From assembly GCA_964463165.1 (NCBI GenBank), contig CAYXBK010000005.1, forward strand, positions 62,001 to 126,000: a stretch of DNA of 64,000 nt, given 5' to 3'. Numbering within the stretch: the first letter of the stretch is position 1; every line of letters starts with the position of its first letter. This stretch comes from UBA7236 sp964463165 (GTDB lineage Bacteria > Bacteroidota > Bacteroidia > Chitinophagales > BACL12). The notes beneath the pieces were generated by a model that did no database searches, was not told the DNA's origin, and saw only the letters and a program-made list of their open reading frames with translations. A program made the translations under genes and the position numbers. Positions 43,538 to 51,979 of the stretch are shown piece after piece.

Positions 43538-44395
43538 TCAGATCACAACAGCCTTGAAGCTGAGGTCGAGGCTGGTAACCGAATGTGTGAGCTCACCGAC
43601 CGAGATAAAATCAACGCCTGTTTCAGCGATAGCCTGCACTGTTTCAAGATTCACTCCGCCGGATGCTTCGGTTTCAAATTGTCTCGCAATCACATCCACC
43701 GCTTCCTTTAATGCATCGAGTTTAAAATTATCGAGCATGATCCTGTTCACTTTTCCGGTTTTCAAAACCTGCCAAACTTCATCAAGGTTCCTGGTTTCAA
43801 TTTCAATTTTGAGGTCAAGTTCATTTTCTTCAAGATATTTCAGCACTTTCCCGATTGCCGGTTCGATTCCCCCGCAAAAATCAACATGGTTGTCTTTGAT
43901 CAGAATCATATCATATAAACCCATCCTGTGATTGTGCCCACCACCGATGCGCACAGCCCACTTTTCGAAAAACCGCAGGCCGGGTGTTGTTTTTCGTGTA
44001 TCGAGTATTTTGGCATTGGTATGCCGCACTTTCTGAATATATTTATTTGTGTTGGTGGCTATGCCGCTCATTCTTTGCATAAAGTTGAGCATGGTGCGCT
44101 CGGCGACAAGCAAAGCCTGCACCCTGCCGGATGCAGTAAAGGCAATATCTCCCGGTTCAACACGGGCACCATCCGGAATTAAAATGTCAACCTCGAGTTC
44201 CGGGTTGACATGTTTTAGAATTTGTTCGGCCAATTCAACACCGGCAATAATACCGGGTTGTTTTACCAGCAGTTTTGCAGTTCCTGCCGCTTCATGATCT
44301 ATTGTTGCAAGGGTCGTATGGTCCCCTTCCTGTATATCTTCAATCAGGGCCTCATCGATAATATCGAGTACTTCCCATATTTCAACACTACTCAT
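43538..44395 (-). CDS. nadC: Nicotinate-nucleotide pyrophosphorylase (carboxylating)
   Basis: 285 aa. It makes nicotinate mononucleotide from quinolinate and PRPP in NAD synthesis. Blocks seen: EGDHTTLATID near the N terminus, ERTMLNFMQRMSGIATNTNKYI, the phosphate site DTRKTTPGLRFFEKWAVRIGGGHNHRMGLYDMILIKDNH, IEIETRNLDEVWQ, and the C-terminal SGGVNLETVQAIAETGVDFISVGELTHS. Complete length. The start overlaps the DUF4783 gene by eight bases, so the pair is one transcript. Confidence 0.97.
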   Translation of the reverse strand: MSSVEIWEVLDIIDEALIEDIQEGDHTTLATIDHEAAGTAKLLVKQPGIIAGVELAEQILKHVNPELEVDILIPDGARVEPGDIAFTASGRVQALLVAERTMLNFMQRMSGIATNTNKYIQKVRHTNAKILDTRKTTPGLRFFEKWAVRIGGGHNHRMGLYDMILIKDNHVDFCGGIEPAIGKVLKYLEENELDLKIEIETRNLDEVWQVLKTGKVNRIMLDNFKLDALKEAVDVIARQFETEASGGVNLETVQAIAETGVDFISVGELTHSVTSLDLSFKAVVI

Positions 44396-44789
44396 TTTCG
44401 AAGCTCAGTTCCTGTATATAAAATTTATCTGCTTTCTTTTTCATATAAACATATGTACGGAACTTACCTGCATCTGTTGTGAGTGTTCCGATGGCATAGT
44501 GTGCACCATTTCCGCCGGAAGGGCCATCGAATTTAAATGCGAAGTTTTTAGGCGGATTTTTGGTGAAGAAATCTTTTACGATCGCTTCTGCCTGACTTTT
44601 ACTGTAAGCACCTTCTTTATTGAGTACTTTCAGCTCAACTGTATTGTCAAAATACTCTGCGAGTGTTTTTGAATTACCTGCTTTAATTGCAGCAGCGATA
44701 CCGGTCAGATCATCTACATACGTAGCCATTATCATTACCGGCACAACAAGCATTAAAAGCAGAATTTTTTTATTGGAATTTTTTATCAT
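44388..44789 (-). CDS. DUF4783 domain-containing exported protein
   Basis: 133 aa. Signal peptide or single N-terminal membrane segment (KILLLMLVVPVMIMATYV). The rest is an NTF2-like small domain: LTGIAAAIKAGNSKTLAEYFDNTVELKVLNKEG...YSKSQAEAIVKDFFTKNPPKNFAFKFDGPSGGNGAHYAIGTLTTDAGKFRTYVYMKK...FYIQELSFE. This matches DUF4783, a Bacteroidota family almost always next to nadC. Its function is unknown; residues for catalysis are not apparent. Confidence 0.9.
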   Translation of the reverse strand: MIKNSNKKILLLMLVVPVMIMATYVDDLTGIAAAIKAGNSKTLAEYFDNTVELKVLNKEGAYSKSQAEAIVKDFFTKNPPKNFAFKFDGPSGGNGAHYAIGTLTTDAGKFRTYVYMKKKADKFYIQELSFENE

Positions 44790-44836
44790 GGCTGTTTATT
44801 GTTTGGTCAACGCCTGAGGTTGAACTAAAACTATAC

Positions 44837-44844
44837 CAAAGTTA
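44837..44844 (-). promoter_or_regulatory. -7 box TAACTTTG of the DUF4783-nadC unit
   Basis: Exact TAnnTTTG on the minus strand, 47 bp before the ATG at 44789. The opposite-strand gene gpmI has only the near match TAACTTTA at 44877-44884. Confidence 0.4.
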
Positions 44845-44888
44845 AATAGTTTTAACAATTCCAGAATCAGGCTCGCTAACTTTACAGT

Positions 44889-46427
44889 ATGAAAGTAAAT
44901 AAAAGAGTTGTATTAATTATCATGGACGGATGGGGACATGGAAAAAATGCAGCTGCAAGCGCAATCGCTCAGGCACTTACACCGCATGTGGACAGTTATT
45001 ATAAACTTTACCCGCATGCTGAATTGCGGACAGATGGTGAATTTGTCGGTTTACCGGAAGGGCAAATGGGAAACAGCGAAGTCGGACATCTGAATCTGGG
45101 TGCCGGTAGAATCGTATATCAGGAATTACAACGAATTTTTCTGGCTATCAAGCAGGGTGAGCTCGCTGCAAATCCCGTTTTGCAAAATGCGTTGGATCTT
45201 GCAAAAACCACAGGAAAGAAAATACATTTTATCGGGCTCGTAAGTGACGGTGGCGTACATTCACATATAAAGCATTTAATTGCATTGTGTGATATTGCAA
45301 AAGAGAAAGGATTGAATGCAAATCAGATAAATATTCATGCATTTACCGACGGCCGGGATTGTGATCCGAAAAGCGGATTGGGTTTTTTAAAAGAGCTGCA
45401 GGATCATTTAAAAATAACGGGTGGAAATATTGCAAGTGTGATCGGGAGATATTATGCGATGGATCGCGATCAGCGCTGGGAAAGAATTCAGCTTGCTTAC
45501 GATTTATTAACTGCAGGAAAAGGGAAAGCATCAAATGATATTTTAAAATCGATTGAAGAAAGCTATACAGAAAATATTACGGATGAATTTATTTTACCCA
45601 TTGTTCATGTGGATGCATCCGGAAAACCCATTGCCACAATTCAACCGGATGATATTGTGATCTGTTTTAATTTCAGAACCGATCGCTGCAGGCAAATTAC
45701 ACGAGTTTTAACGCAGGAAGATTTCCCCTCATTCAATATGCATAAAATGAATCTGCATTACGTAACGATGACTCGCTATGATCATACATTTAAAAATGTA
45801 GAAGTCATATTTGAAAACGATGATTTGAAAATGACGCTGGGCGAAGTACTTGAAAAAAATCAATTGAAACAAATCCGGATTGCAGAAACTGAAAAATACC
45901 CGCACGTAACATTTTTCTTTTCGGGGGGACGTGAAAAAGAATTTGAAGGGGAGAAAAGAATTATGATCCCATCACCAAAAGTTGCGACGTATGATTTACA
46001 ACCTGAGATGTCGGCCTATCCCGTAAAAGATGCAATTGTTGCAGAATTAAAAAAGCAGGAAACGGATTTTGTCTGCCTCAATTTTGCAAATGCAGATATG
46101 GTCGGGCATACCGGAATATTTAAAGCTGCCGTTGCAGCATGTGAAGCGGTAGATACCTGTGTGGGTGAAGTTGTAAAAACGGCGCTGGAAAATAATTATG
46201 CGGTGATATTAACTGCAGATCACGGAAATTCGGATAATGAAATTAATCCGGATGGATCACCGAATACACAACATTCAACAAATCCGGTTCCGGTTTTTTA
46301 TATTGATGGAGATAAAAAATTCTCTGCAATTAAAAATGGAAAACTGGGAGATGTGGCACCTACGATTTTAACGATAATGGGAATTGAGATTCCGGTAGAG
46401 ATGAGTGGGGAAGTGTTGGTAAATTGA
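44889..46427 (+). CDS. gpmI: 2,3-bisphosphoglycerate-independent phosphoglycerate mutase
   Basis: 512 aa. Glycolytic interconversion of 3- and 2-phosphoglycerate using two Mn(II) ions. Metal and nucleophile motifs: IIMDGWGHG at the start, GQMGNSEVGHLNLGAGR with the phosphoserine, and TADHGNSDNE near the C terminus. The inserted transferase domain has HIKHLIALCDIAKEKG, AFTDGRDCDPKSGL and NFRTDRCRQITRVL. Length is normal. Divergent from nadC/DUF4783. Confidence 0.97.
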   Translation: MKVNKRVVLIIMDGWGHGKNAAASAIAQALTPHVDSYYKLYPHAELRTDGEFVGLPEGQMGNSEVGHLNLGAGRIVYQELQRIFLAIKQGELAANPVLQNALDLAKTTGKKIHFIGLVSDGGVHSHIKHLIALCDIAKEKGLNANQINIHAFTDGRDCDPKSGLGFLKELQDHLKITGGNIASVIGRYYAMDRDQRWERIQLAYDLLTAGKGKASNDILKSIEESYTENITDEFILPIVHVDASGKPIATIQPDDIVICFNFRTDRCRQITRVLTQEDFPSFNMHKMNLHYVTMTRYDHTFKNVEVIFENDDLKMTLGEVLEKNQLKQIRIAETEKYPHVTFFFSGGREKEFEGEKRIMIPSPKVATYDLQPEMSAYPVKDAIVAELKKQETDFVCLNFANADMVGHTGIFKAAVAACEAVDTCVGEVVKTALENNYAVILTADHGNSDNEINPDGSPNTQHSTNPVPVFYIDGDKKFSAIKNGKLGDVAPTILTIMGIEIPVEMSGEVLVN

Positions 46428-46450
46428 TTCACGCAAAAATATTTTGTATT

Positions 46451-46512
46451 CCCCAAAGGCACAAAGAATTTTTATATCATTGTTTTCTTTGTGCACTTTG
46501 TGCCTTTGTGGG
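46451..46512. terminator. Long inverted repeat between convergent genes, probable terminator
   Basis: CCCCAAAGGCACAAAG (46451-46466) pairs with CTTTGTGCCTTTGTGGG (46496-46512) apart from a small mismatch, with a loop of about 29 bases that itself is T-rich. It lies between gpmI and the M20 peptidase. Confidence 0.65.
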
Positions 46513-46518
46513 AAATGC

Positions 46519-47886
46519 TCACTCCATCTCCGCATAATATTTAAAAAACCACGGCAGCGTTTCAATTCCTTTATAATAATTAAACAACCCGTATTTTTCA
46601 TTTGGAGAATGAATATTATCGCTGTTTAAACCAAAACCCATTAATATACTTTTTGCACCCAATACTTTTTCGAATAAAGCAACGATCGGTATACTGCCTC
46701 CTTCGCGAGTTGGGATTGGTTTCTTGCCAAATGTTTTTTCCATCGCTTTCGCACTTGCCTGTAATGCCGGAAAATCCATTGGTACCACAACAGGTTCGCC
46801 GCCGTGATGATGCATCACTTTTACCTTTACATATGGCGGTGCAATTTTATTAAAATGCGCTTCAAATAAATTTGCAATTTTAACGGAGTCCTGATGCGGA
46901 ACAAGACGCATCGAAATTTTTGCATGTGCCTTTGAAGGCAAAACAGTTTTTGTTCCTTCTCCCATATAACCGCCCCAGATTCCATTTACATCGAGTGTCG
47001 GCCTGATGGATGTCCGCTCATTTGTTGAATACCCTTTTTCACCCTTCACTTCATTAATTTCCAGATCAGTTTTATATGCTTCCAGATCAAAAGGTGTTTT
47101 TGCCATTTCATTTCTTTCATCCTGCGAAACAATATCCACATCATCATAAAACCCCTCAATCGTAATATGTCCGTCTTTATCAATCATGGAAGAAATCATA
47201 TCGCATAAAGTATTTATCGGATTTGCAACAGCGCCGCCATACACACCACTGTGCAGGTCACGGTTCGGACCCGTAACCTCCACTTCCATATAAGCTAAAC
47301 CACGTAAACCGACTGTGATGCTCGGTACATCATTCGCAATAATAGATGTATCGGAAATTAAGATCACATCACATTTTAATTTTTCCTTATTTGCTTCGAT
47401 AAATGTTCCGAGATTTGCAGAGCCGACTTCCTCTTCACCTTCAATAATAAATTTCACATTGCATGGCAATGCATTATTTTGCATCATGGCTTCAAATGCT
47501 TTTACATGCATATACACTTGACCCTTATCATCACATGAACCACGAGCATAAATATTTCCGTCTTTTACAACCGGTTCGAATGGTGGTGATGTCCAAAGGT
47601 CAACCGGATCTGCAGGTTGCACATCATAATGACCGTAACAAAGTACCGTTGGTTTCGACGGGTCAATTATTTTTTCTGCAGTTACAATCGGATGTCCTGC
47701 TGTAGGATTTACCATCACATTATCCGCTCCGGCTTCTCTTAAACTTTCAGCCATTGCTTCCGCCATACGTGCAACATCGCCTTTGTATTTCGGATCAGCA
47801 CTCACACTTGGAATGCGCAACAAATCAAGTAATTCATTTAATAACCTGTCTTTGTTTGTTTCGATGTATTTATTTATGAAGTCCAT
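46519..47886 (-). CDS. M20-family dipeptidase
   Basis: 455 aa, cytoplasmic. Metal site: CYGHYDVQP (His), ARGSCDDKGQVY (bridging Asp), IEGEEEVGS (catalytic Glu then metal Glu), LISDTS (Asp) and a late His in FGLNSDNIHSPNEKYG. The lid domain contains REGGSIPIVALFEKVLG. It belongs to the dipeptidase/carnosinase-like branch (M20A/CPG2) and would cleave dipeptides with two zinc ions. Substrate preference unknown. Good complete length. Confidence 0.92.
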   Translation of the reverse strand: MDFINKYIETNKDRLLNELLDLLRIPSVSADPKYKGDVARMAEAMAESLREAGADNVMVNPTAGHPIVTAEKIIDPSKPTVLCYGHYDVQPADPVDLWTSPPFEPVVKDGNIYARGSCDDKGQVYMHVKAFEAMMQNNALPCNVKFIIEGEEEVGSANLGTFIEANKEKLKCDVILISDTSIIANDVPSITVGLRGLAYMEVEVTGPNRDLHSGVYGGAVANPINTLCDMISSMIDKDGHITIEGFYDDVDIVSQDERNEMAKTPFDLEAYKTDLEINEVKGEKGYSTNERTSIRPTLDVNGIWGGYMGEGTKTVLPSKAHAKISMRLVPHQDSVKIANLFEAHFNKIAPPYVKVKVMHHHGGEPVVVPMDFPALQASAKAMEKTFGKKPIPTREGGSIPIVALFEKVLGAKSILMGFGLNSDNIHSPNEKYGLFNYYKGIETLPWFFKYYAEME

Positions 47887-47905
47887 AGCTTTTGTTTGTG
47901 ATGTT

Positions 47906-47937
47906 GTGTTCGCGTGTTCACGTGTTCAAGTGTTCAA
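47906..47937. repeat. Octamer tandem repeat GTGTTCxx, four units
   Basis: GTGTTCGC GTGTTCAC GTGTTCAA GTGTTCAA with no slip. The same octamer occurs twice at 7578-7593. It begins 20 bp upstream of the peptidase start, so it may lie in its leader. Confidence 0.85.
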
Positions 47938-48057
47938 GTGGCTGTCGCAAACACTCTTGCACTAGTATCCTTTATAATTCAATATTCCTTGTTTGCTATT
48001 CGAATTCCTCATTTTCCTATAGCTGCTCTTTGGATAATTTGCGCAGTCCTGATTTTT

Positions 48058-48078
48058 GACTCTTGATTCCTGATTCTA
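48058..48078. repeat. Heptamer array GACTCTT GATTCCT GATTCTA
   Basis: Three 7-bp units of the NNYWNYT family in the 222-bp spacer between the deaminase and the M20 gene. The reverse-complement words occur at 4774-4794. The rest of the spacer shows no gene. Confidence 0.75.
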
Positions 48079-48108
48079 ATCCCGGCTAAATTAATTAATT
48101 CATATCAT

Positions 48109-48984
48109 TCACGAAATGATTTTTCCAAACCGGTATTCCCAGCCCGCGATTCCCTGAGTGCCTCCTGTATGAATTGCAAGAATTTTTGAGGATGCACTTA
48201 TTTTTTTGTTCCGAATCAGATCCATAACCGCATACATCATTTTTCCGGTATAAACAGGATCGAGCATGATTTGATGATCGGAATAAAACTGCCTGATAAA
48301 TTCAATGAGCCTCGCATCATTTTTTGCATATCCGCCGAAATGATAATCAAAATTTATTTCCCAGTTTTTATTTTCTGATGTGATCAGTTTTGAAATTGAT
48401 GGCGTCAGCTGATCATCTCCTTTCAAAACAGAAATTCCGATTATTCCTGATTTTATATGTGGTGTTGAAATTATTCCCGCAATTGTCCCGCCTGTGCCGA
48501 CGGGTAAGAAAATAAAATCATAATTTTCTTCCATTCCCTTTAAAATCTCCACACAACCTTTCACAGCCAAATCATTTGTGCCGCCTTCCGGGATCAGATA
48601 AAAATCACCGAATTTATTTTTTAATTTTTGGAGAAATTCTTTTGTTTCTTTTAAACGGTATGCTGAGCGTGAAATAAAATGAAGCAACATTCCATTTTCC
48701 TTTGCTTTAATTAAAGTCGGGTTTTGAGGGTCATCTTCTCCCCTGATGATGCCGATCGTTTGAAAGCCCGCATTTTTCCCCGCTGCCGACAGAGCATAGA
48801 TATGATTTGAAAACGCACCGCCAAAACTCAGCAAAGCCTGTTTTTGCAGTTTGCCTGCTTCGTCGAGATTATATTTCAGTTTAAAATATTTATTCCCGCA
48901 AACCGGTGGATTGGCAGTATCGAGCCTCAACAAATCGATAACATGATCTACGTAGTTTATTTTCGAAATCGGAATGCGCTGCAT
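48109..48984 (-). CDS. PLP-dependent enzyme, ACC deaminase/D-cysteine desulfhydrase family
   Basis: 291 aa. GNKYFKLKYNLDEAGK carries the Schiff-base Lys; ALLSFGGAFSNHIYALSAAGKNAGFQTIGIIRGE is the phosphate and substrate loop; LPVGTGGTIAGII and ILAIHTGGTQGIAG near the C terminus complete the cofactor site. The family includes ACC deaminase and D-cysteine desulfhydrase; the residues that separate them cannot be judged reliably here. The short length and GNKYFKLK favour the Bacteroidota D-cysteine desulfhydrase-like group. Cytoplasmic. A tRNA promoter abuts its start on the other strand. Confidence 0.85.
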   Translation of the reverse strand: MQRIPISKINYVDHVIDLLRLDTANPPVCGNKYFKLKYNLDEAGKLQKQALLSFGGAFSNHIYALSAAGKNAGFQTIGIIRGEDDPQNPTLIKAKENGMLLHFISRSAYRLKETKEFLQKLKNKFGDFYLIPEGGTNDLAVKGCVEILKGMEENYDFIFLPVGTGGTIAGIISTPHIKSGIIGISVLKGDDQLTPSISKLITSENKNWEINFDYHFGGYAKNDARLIEFIRQFYSDHQIMLDPVYTGKMMYAVMDLIRNKKISASSKILAIHTGGTQGIAGWEYRFGKIIS

Positions 48985-49017
48985 TTGATAAAAATCGTCC
49001 CAATACTAATATATTTG
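48985..49017 (+). promoter_or_regulatory. Promoter of tRNA-Ala
   Basis: TTG (48985-48987), a 22-bp spacer and TATATTTG (49010-49017) followed by C. The tRNA begins 26 bp downstream. Both boxes and spacing match the phylum consensus. Confidence 0.7.
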
Positions 49018-49042
49018 CACCACAATCAGATGTTCTTTACAA

Positions 49043-49116
<74 letters not shown>

Positions 49117-49153
49117 CCCAATTATTTTTTCTCCATATTTGAAATTTCCTTAA

Positions 49154-49828
49154 ATGAAAAAAATACACCTCTGCCTTTATTTTATTTTACTGATCTGCGT
49201 TTCAACAAATTTGCATGGCCAGGAACCAAAATTTATTGAAATAACAACAGCTGATACCATTGTTTTAAATCCCGTAAAAATCATTTATGAAATAAATCTT
49301 GGTATGCAGGATAACTGGATGGGGCTGGCCATTGATGGCACTGATGCATCTGATATTGAGCAACCTGAAAAAAAAGACATCGAAGATATTCTGCAAAATA
49401 AAAGATTCAAATACACAATTTCGGAGGGCAATGGTTTTATGCTGTCGGCGGGTGATCAAAACGTTTCGTATTTAATTGAACTCGAAAATGTTTCGGAATT
49501 AAAAAACTTGCTTTCCATTATGAACGGACTTTATGGGCTCACCGGCGGAATTAAAGAAGTACTTTACGAGCCGTCGGATGCATATTACAAAACCGTATAT
49601 ACATCTCTCTATACTAAAGCAAAAGAACAGGCATCCATCCTGGCAGAAATTTCAGGCACAACATTAGGCGGATTGATCAGCGCTACTGATATCCCGGATT
49701 CTACCGACAGTTATTTAAAAATGATGGAGACATTGTATGAGCAAGCGCCATTTTCTTTTTTTCAATATAAATCTGATGTTACCAGCGAGATTGTATATCA
49801 GATGCGTTTCAGATTCGAAATAAAATAA
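49154..49828 (+). CDS. Exported protein, SIMPL/DUF541-like
   Basis: 224 aa. Signal peptide 1-22 (KKIHLCLYFILLICVSTNLHGQ). The mature protein has the SIMPL layout: an initial strand IEITTADTIVLNPVKIIYEINLG, VSYLIELENVSELKNLLSIMNGL, and a helix-rich half with YTSLYTKAKEQASILAEISGTTLGGLISATD, where A-x-x-Q-A-x-x-L-A and G-x-x-L-G-x-L match the family's A-x-x-x-A-x-x-L-A and G-x-x-L-G. Role of such periplasmic proteins is unknown. Located directly after the tRNA. Confidence 0.65.
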   Translation: MKKIHLCLYFILLICVSTNLHGQEPKFIEITTADTIVLNPVKIIYEINLGMQDNWMGLAIDGTDASDIEQPEKKDIEDILQNKRFKYTISEGNGFMLSAGDQNVSYLIELENVSELKNLLSIMNGLYGLTGGIKEVLYEPSDAYYKTVYTSLYTKAKEQASILAEISGTTLGGLISATDIPDSTDSYLKMMETLYEQAPFSFFQYKSDVTSEIVYQMRFRFEIK

Positions 49829-49914
49829 TCAAATTGTATAGTATCAGCAATACAAAATCATGTTCATTTTAATTTTGTATTTTGAACTTCGGAAAATTTG
49901 GATTTAATTGCATT

Positions 49915-51828
49915 ATGCCTTACCCGTATCAGATAAAATCCTACGATCAATACAAATCCGATTACCAAAAAAGTATTGATGCTCCGGAAGAGTTCTGGAA
50001 TTCCATCGCCGAAAATTTTTACTGGAGAAAAAAATGGGATACGACTCTTGAATGGAATTTTTCCGAACCATCCGTAAAATGGTTTGCGGGCGGGAAATTA
50101 AATATCACTGAAAATTGTTTGGATCGCCATCTTGAAAATCAGGGTGATCAGCCTGCAATTATCTGGGAACCGAATGATCCTAAAGATCAAAACAGAATCC
50201 TGACGTATAAAGAATTATCGGAGCAGGTAAATTTATTTGCACATGTATTAAAAAATAACGGCGTTCAAAAAGGAGATCGGGTTTGTATTTATATGGGCAT
50301 GATCCCGGAACTGGTAATTGCTGTTCTTGCATGTGCACGTATCGGTGCAATACATTCGGTTATTTTCGGCGGATTTTCCGCACGTTCAATTGCCGACCGC
50401 CTGCAGGATGCACAGGCCACAATGGTGATAACATGCGATGGCGCATTTCGCGGAGGAAAAGATATTCCGCTTAAAAATGTAGTTGATGATGCATTAATGG
50501 AATGTGCATTTGTAAAAAAAGTAATTGTTTACGAACGCACAAAATCTCCCATGAGCATGATGAAAGGCAGGGATGTATTTTGGAATGAAGAAATGCATAA
50601 AGCAAAAAAAGATGGAAATATTTTTTACGCTGCAGAAGAAATGGATGCGGAGGAAATGTTATTCATTTTATATACTTCGGGTTCAACGGGAAAACCCAAA
50701 GGTGTGGTGCATACCTGCGGCGGTTATATGGTTTGGGCGAATTATACATTTGTAAATGTTTTTCAATACCAGCCAAAACAAATTCATTTCTGCACTGCAG
50801 ATATCGGCTGGATTACCGGACATAGTTATATTATTTACGGGCCATTAAGTGCAGGTGCTACATCGCTGATGTATGAAGGGGTTCCTACCTGGCCTGATGC
50901 AGGAAGATTTTGGGACATCGTTGATAAATATAAAGTTGATATTTTATATACAGCACCGACTGCCATACGCAGTTTAATGAGTTATGGAACAGAAATTATT
51001 TCAAATAAAAATTTATCGTCGTTAAAAGTTTTAGGGACTGTTGGTGAACCCATTAATGAAGAAGCGTGGCATTGGTATCATAAAAATATCGGAAAAGAAA
51101 AATGCCCGGTGGTGGATACCTGGTGGCAGACAGAAAACGGAGGTATCTTAATTTCAAATCTTGCGGGTGTTACGCCGCAAAAACCATCGTATGCAACCTT
51201 GCCATTACCGGGCGTGCAACCTGTTTTGGTAGATGAGCAGGGCAATGTAATTGAAGGAAATAATGTGAGCGGGAATTTATGTATCAAATTTCCATGGCCT
51301 GGAATTTTGCGCACCACGTACGGTGATCATGAAAGATGCAGATTAAATTATTTCGCTACTTATAAAAATTTATATTTTACGGGAGATGGCTGCCTGCGTG
51401 ATGAAAATGGTTTTTACAGAATCACTGGTCGTGTGGATGATGTATTAAATGTGAGTGGACACAGATTAGGAACTGCAGAAATTGAAAATGCAATTAATAT
51501 GCATACCGATGTAATTGAAAGTGCAGTTGTCGGCTTTCCGCATGATATAAAAGGTCAGGGTATTTATGCATTTGTAATTTATTCGGGAGAAATGGAAAAC
51601 CCTGATTTGATTCGTGGAGATATTATGCAGACTGTTGCAAGGGTAATCGGTGGATTGGCAAGGCCTGATAAGATTCAATTTGTAACCGGCTTACCAAAAA
51701 CAAGAAGCGGAAAAATCATGCGCCGCATATTGCGAAAGATCGCAGAAAATGAATTAAATAATCTGGGAGATACAAGTACGCTGCTTGACCCCGGTGTGGT
51801 GGAAGAAATTAAAAACGGGCGGGTGTGA
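49915..51828 (+). CDS. acs: Acetyl-CoA synthetase (acetate-CoA ligase)
   Basis: 637 aa from the ATG at 49915; a TTG 11 codons upstream is less likely. It activates acetate to acetyl-CoA with ATP through acetyl-AMP. Visible: the P-loop LYTSGSTGKPKGVVHTCGGY, TADIGWITGHSYIIYGPL, TVGEPINEEAWHWY, the aryl/acyl site DTWWQTENGG, the ADP/AMP hinge TGRVDDVLNVSGHRLGTAEIENA and the catalytic Lys in RSGKIMRRILRKIA, which is also the usual acetylation site. Complete. Confidence 0.96.
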   Translation: MPYPYQIKSYDQYKSDYQKSIDAPEEFWNSIAENFYWRKKWDTTLEWNFSEPSVKWFAGGKLNITENCLDRHLENQGDQPAIIWEPNDPKDQNRILTYKELSEQVNLFAHVLKNNGVQKGDRVCIYMGMIPELVIAVLACARIGAIHSVIFGGFSARSIADRLQDAQATMVITCDGAFRGGKDIPLKNVVDDALMECAFVKKVIVYERTKSPMSMMKGRDVFWNEEMHKAKKDGNIFYAAEEMDAEEMLFILYTSGSTGKPKGVVHTCGGYMVWANYTFVNVFQYQPKQIHFCTADIGWITGHSYIIYGPLSAGATSLMYEGVPTWPDAGRFWDIVDKYKVDILYTAPTAIRSLMSYGTEIISNKNLSSLKVLGTVGEPINEEAWHWYHKNIGKEKCPVVDTWWQTENGGILISNLAGVTPQKPSYATLPLPGVQPVLVDEQGNVIEGNNVSGNLCIKFPWPGILRTTYGDHERCRLNYFATYKNLYFTGDGCLRDENGFYRITGRVDDVLNVSGHRLGTAEIENAINMHTDVIESAVVGFPHDIKGQGIYAFVIYSGEMENPDLIRGDIMQTVARVIGGLARPDKIQFVTGLPKTRSGKIMRRILRKIAENELNNLGDTSTLLDPGVVEEIKNGRV

Positions 51829-51979
51829 TTGCCTGCGGTAAAATAAATACAGGGAACCTGCCTGCCGACGTAAGGCACATGTGCTTCAAGAAAAATAGAA
51901 CTGATCTAATGAGGTACCTAAAACGGAATTTCTTTTCAACCTACCTTGTTTGTCATGTTCGAAATGCGCAATTATAAAA

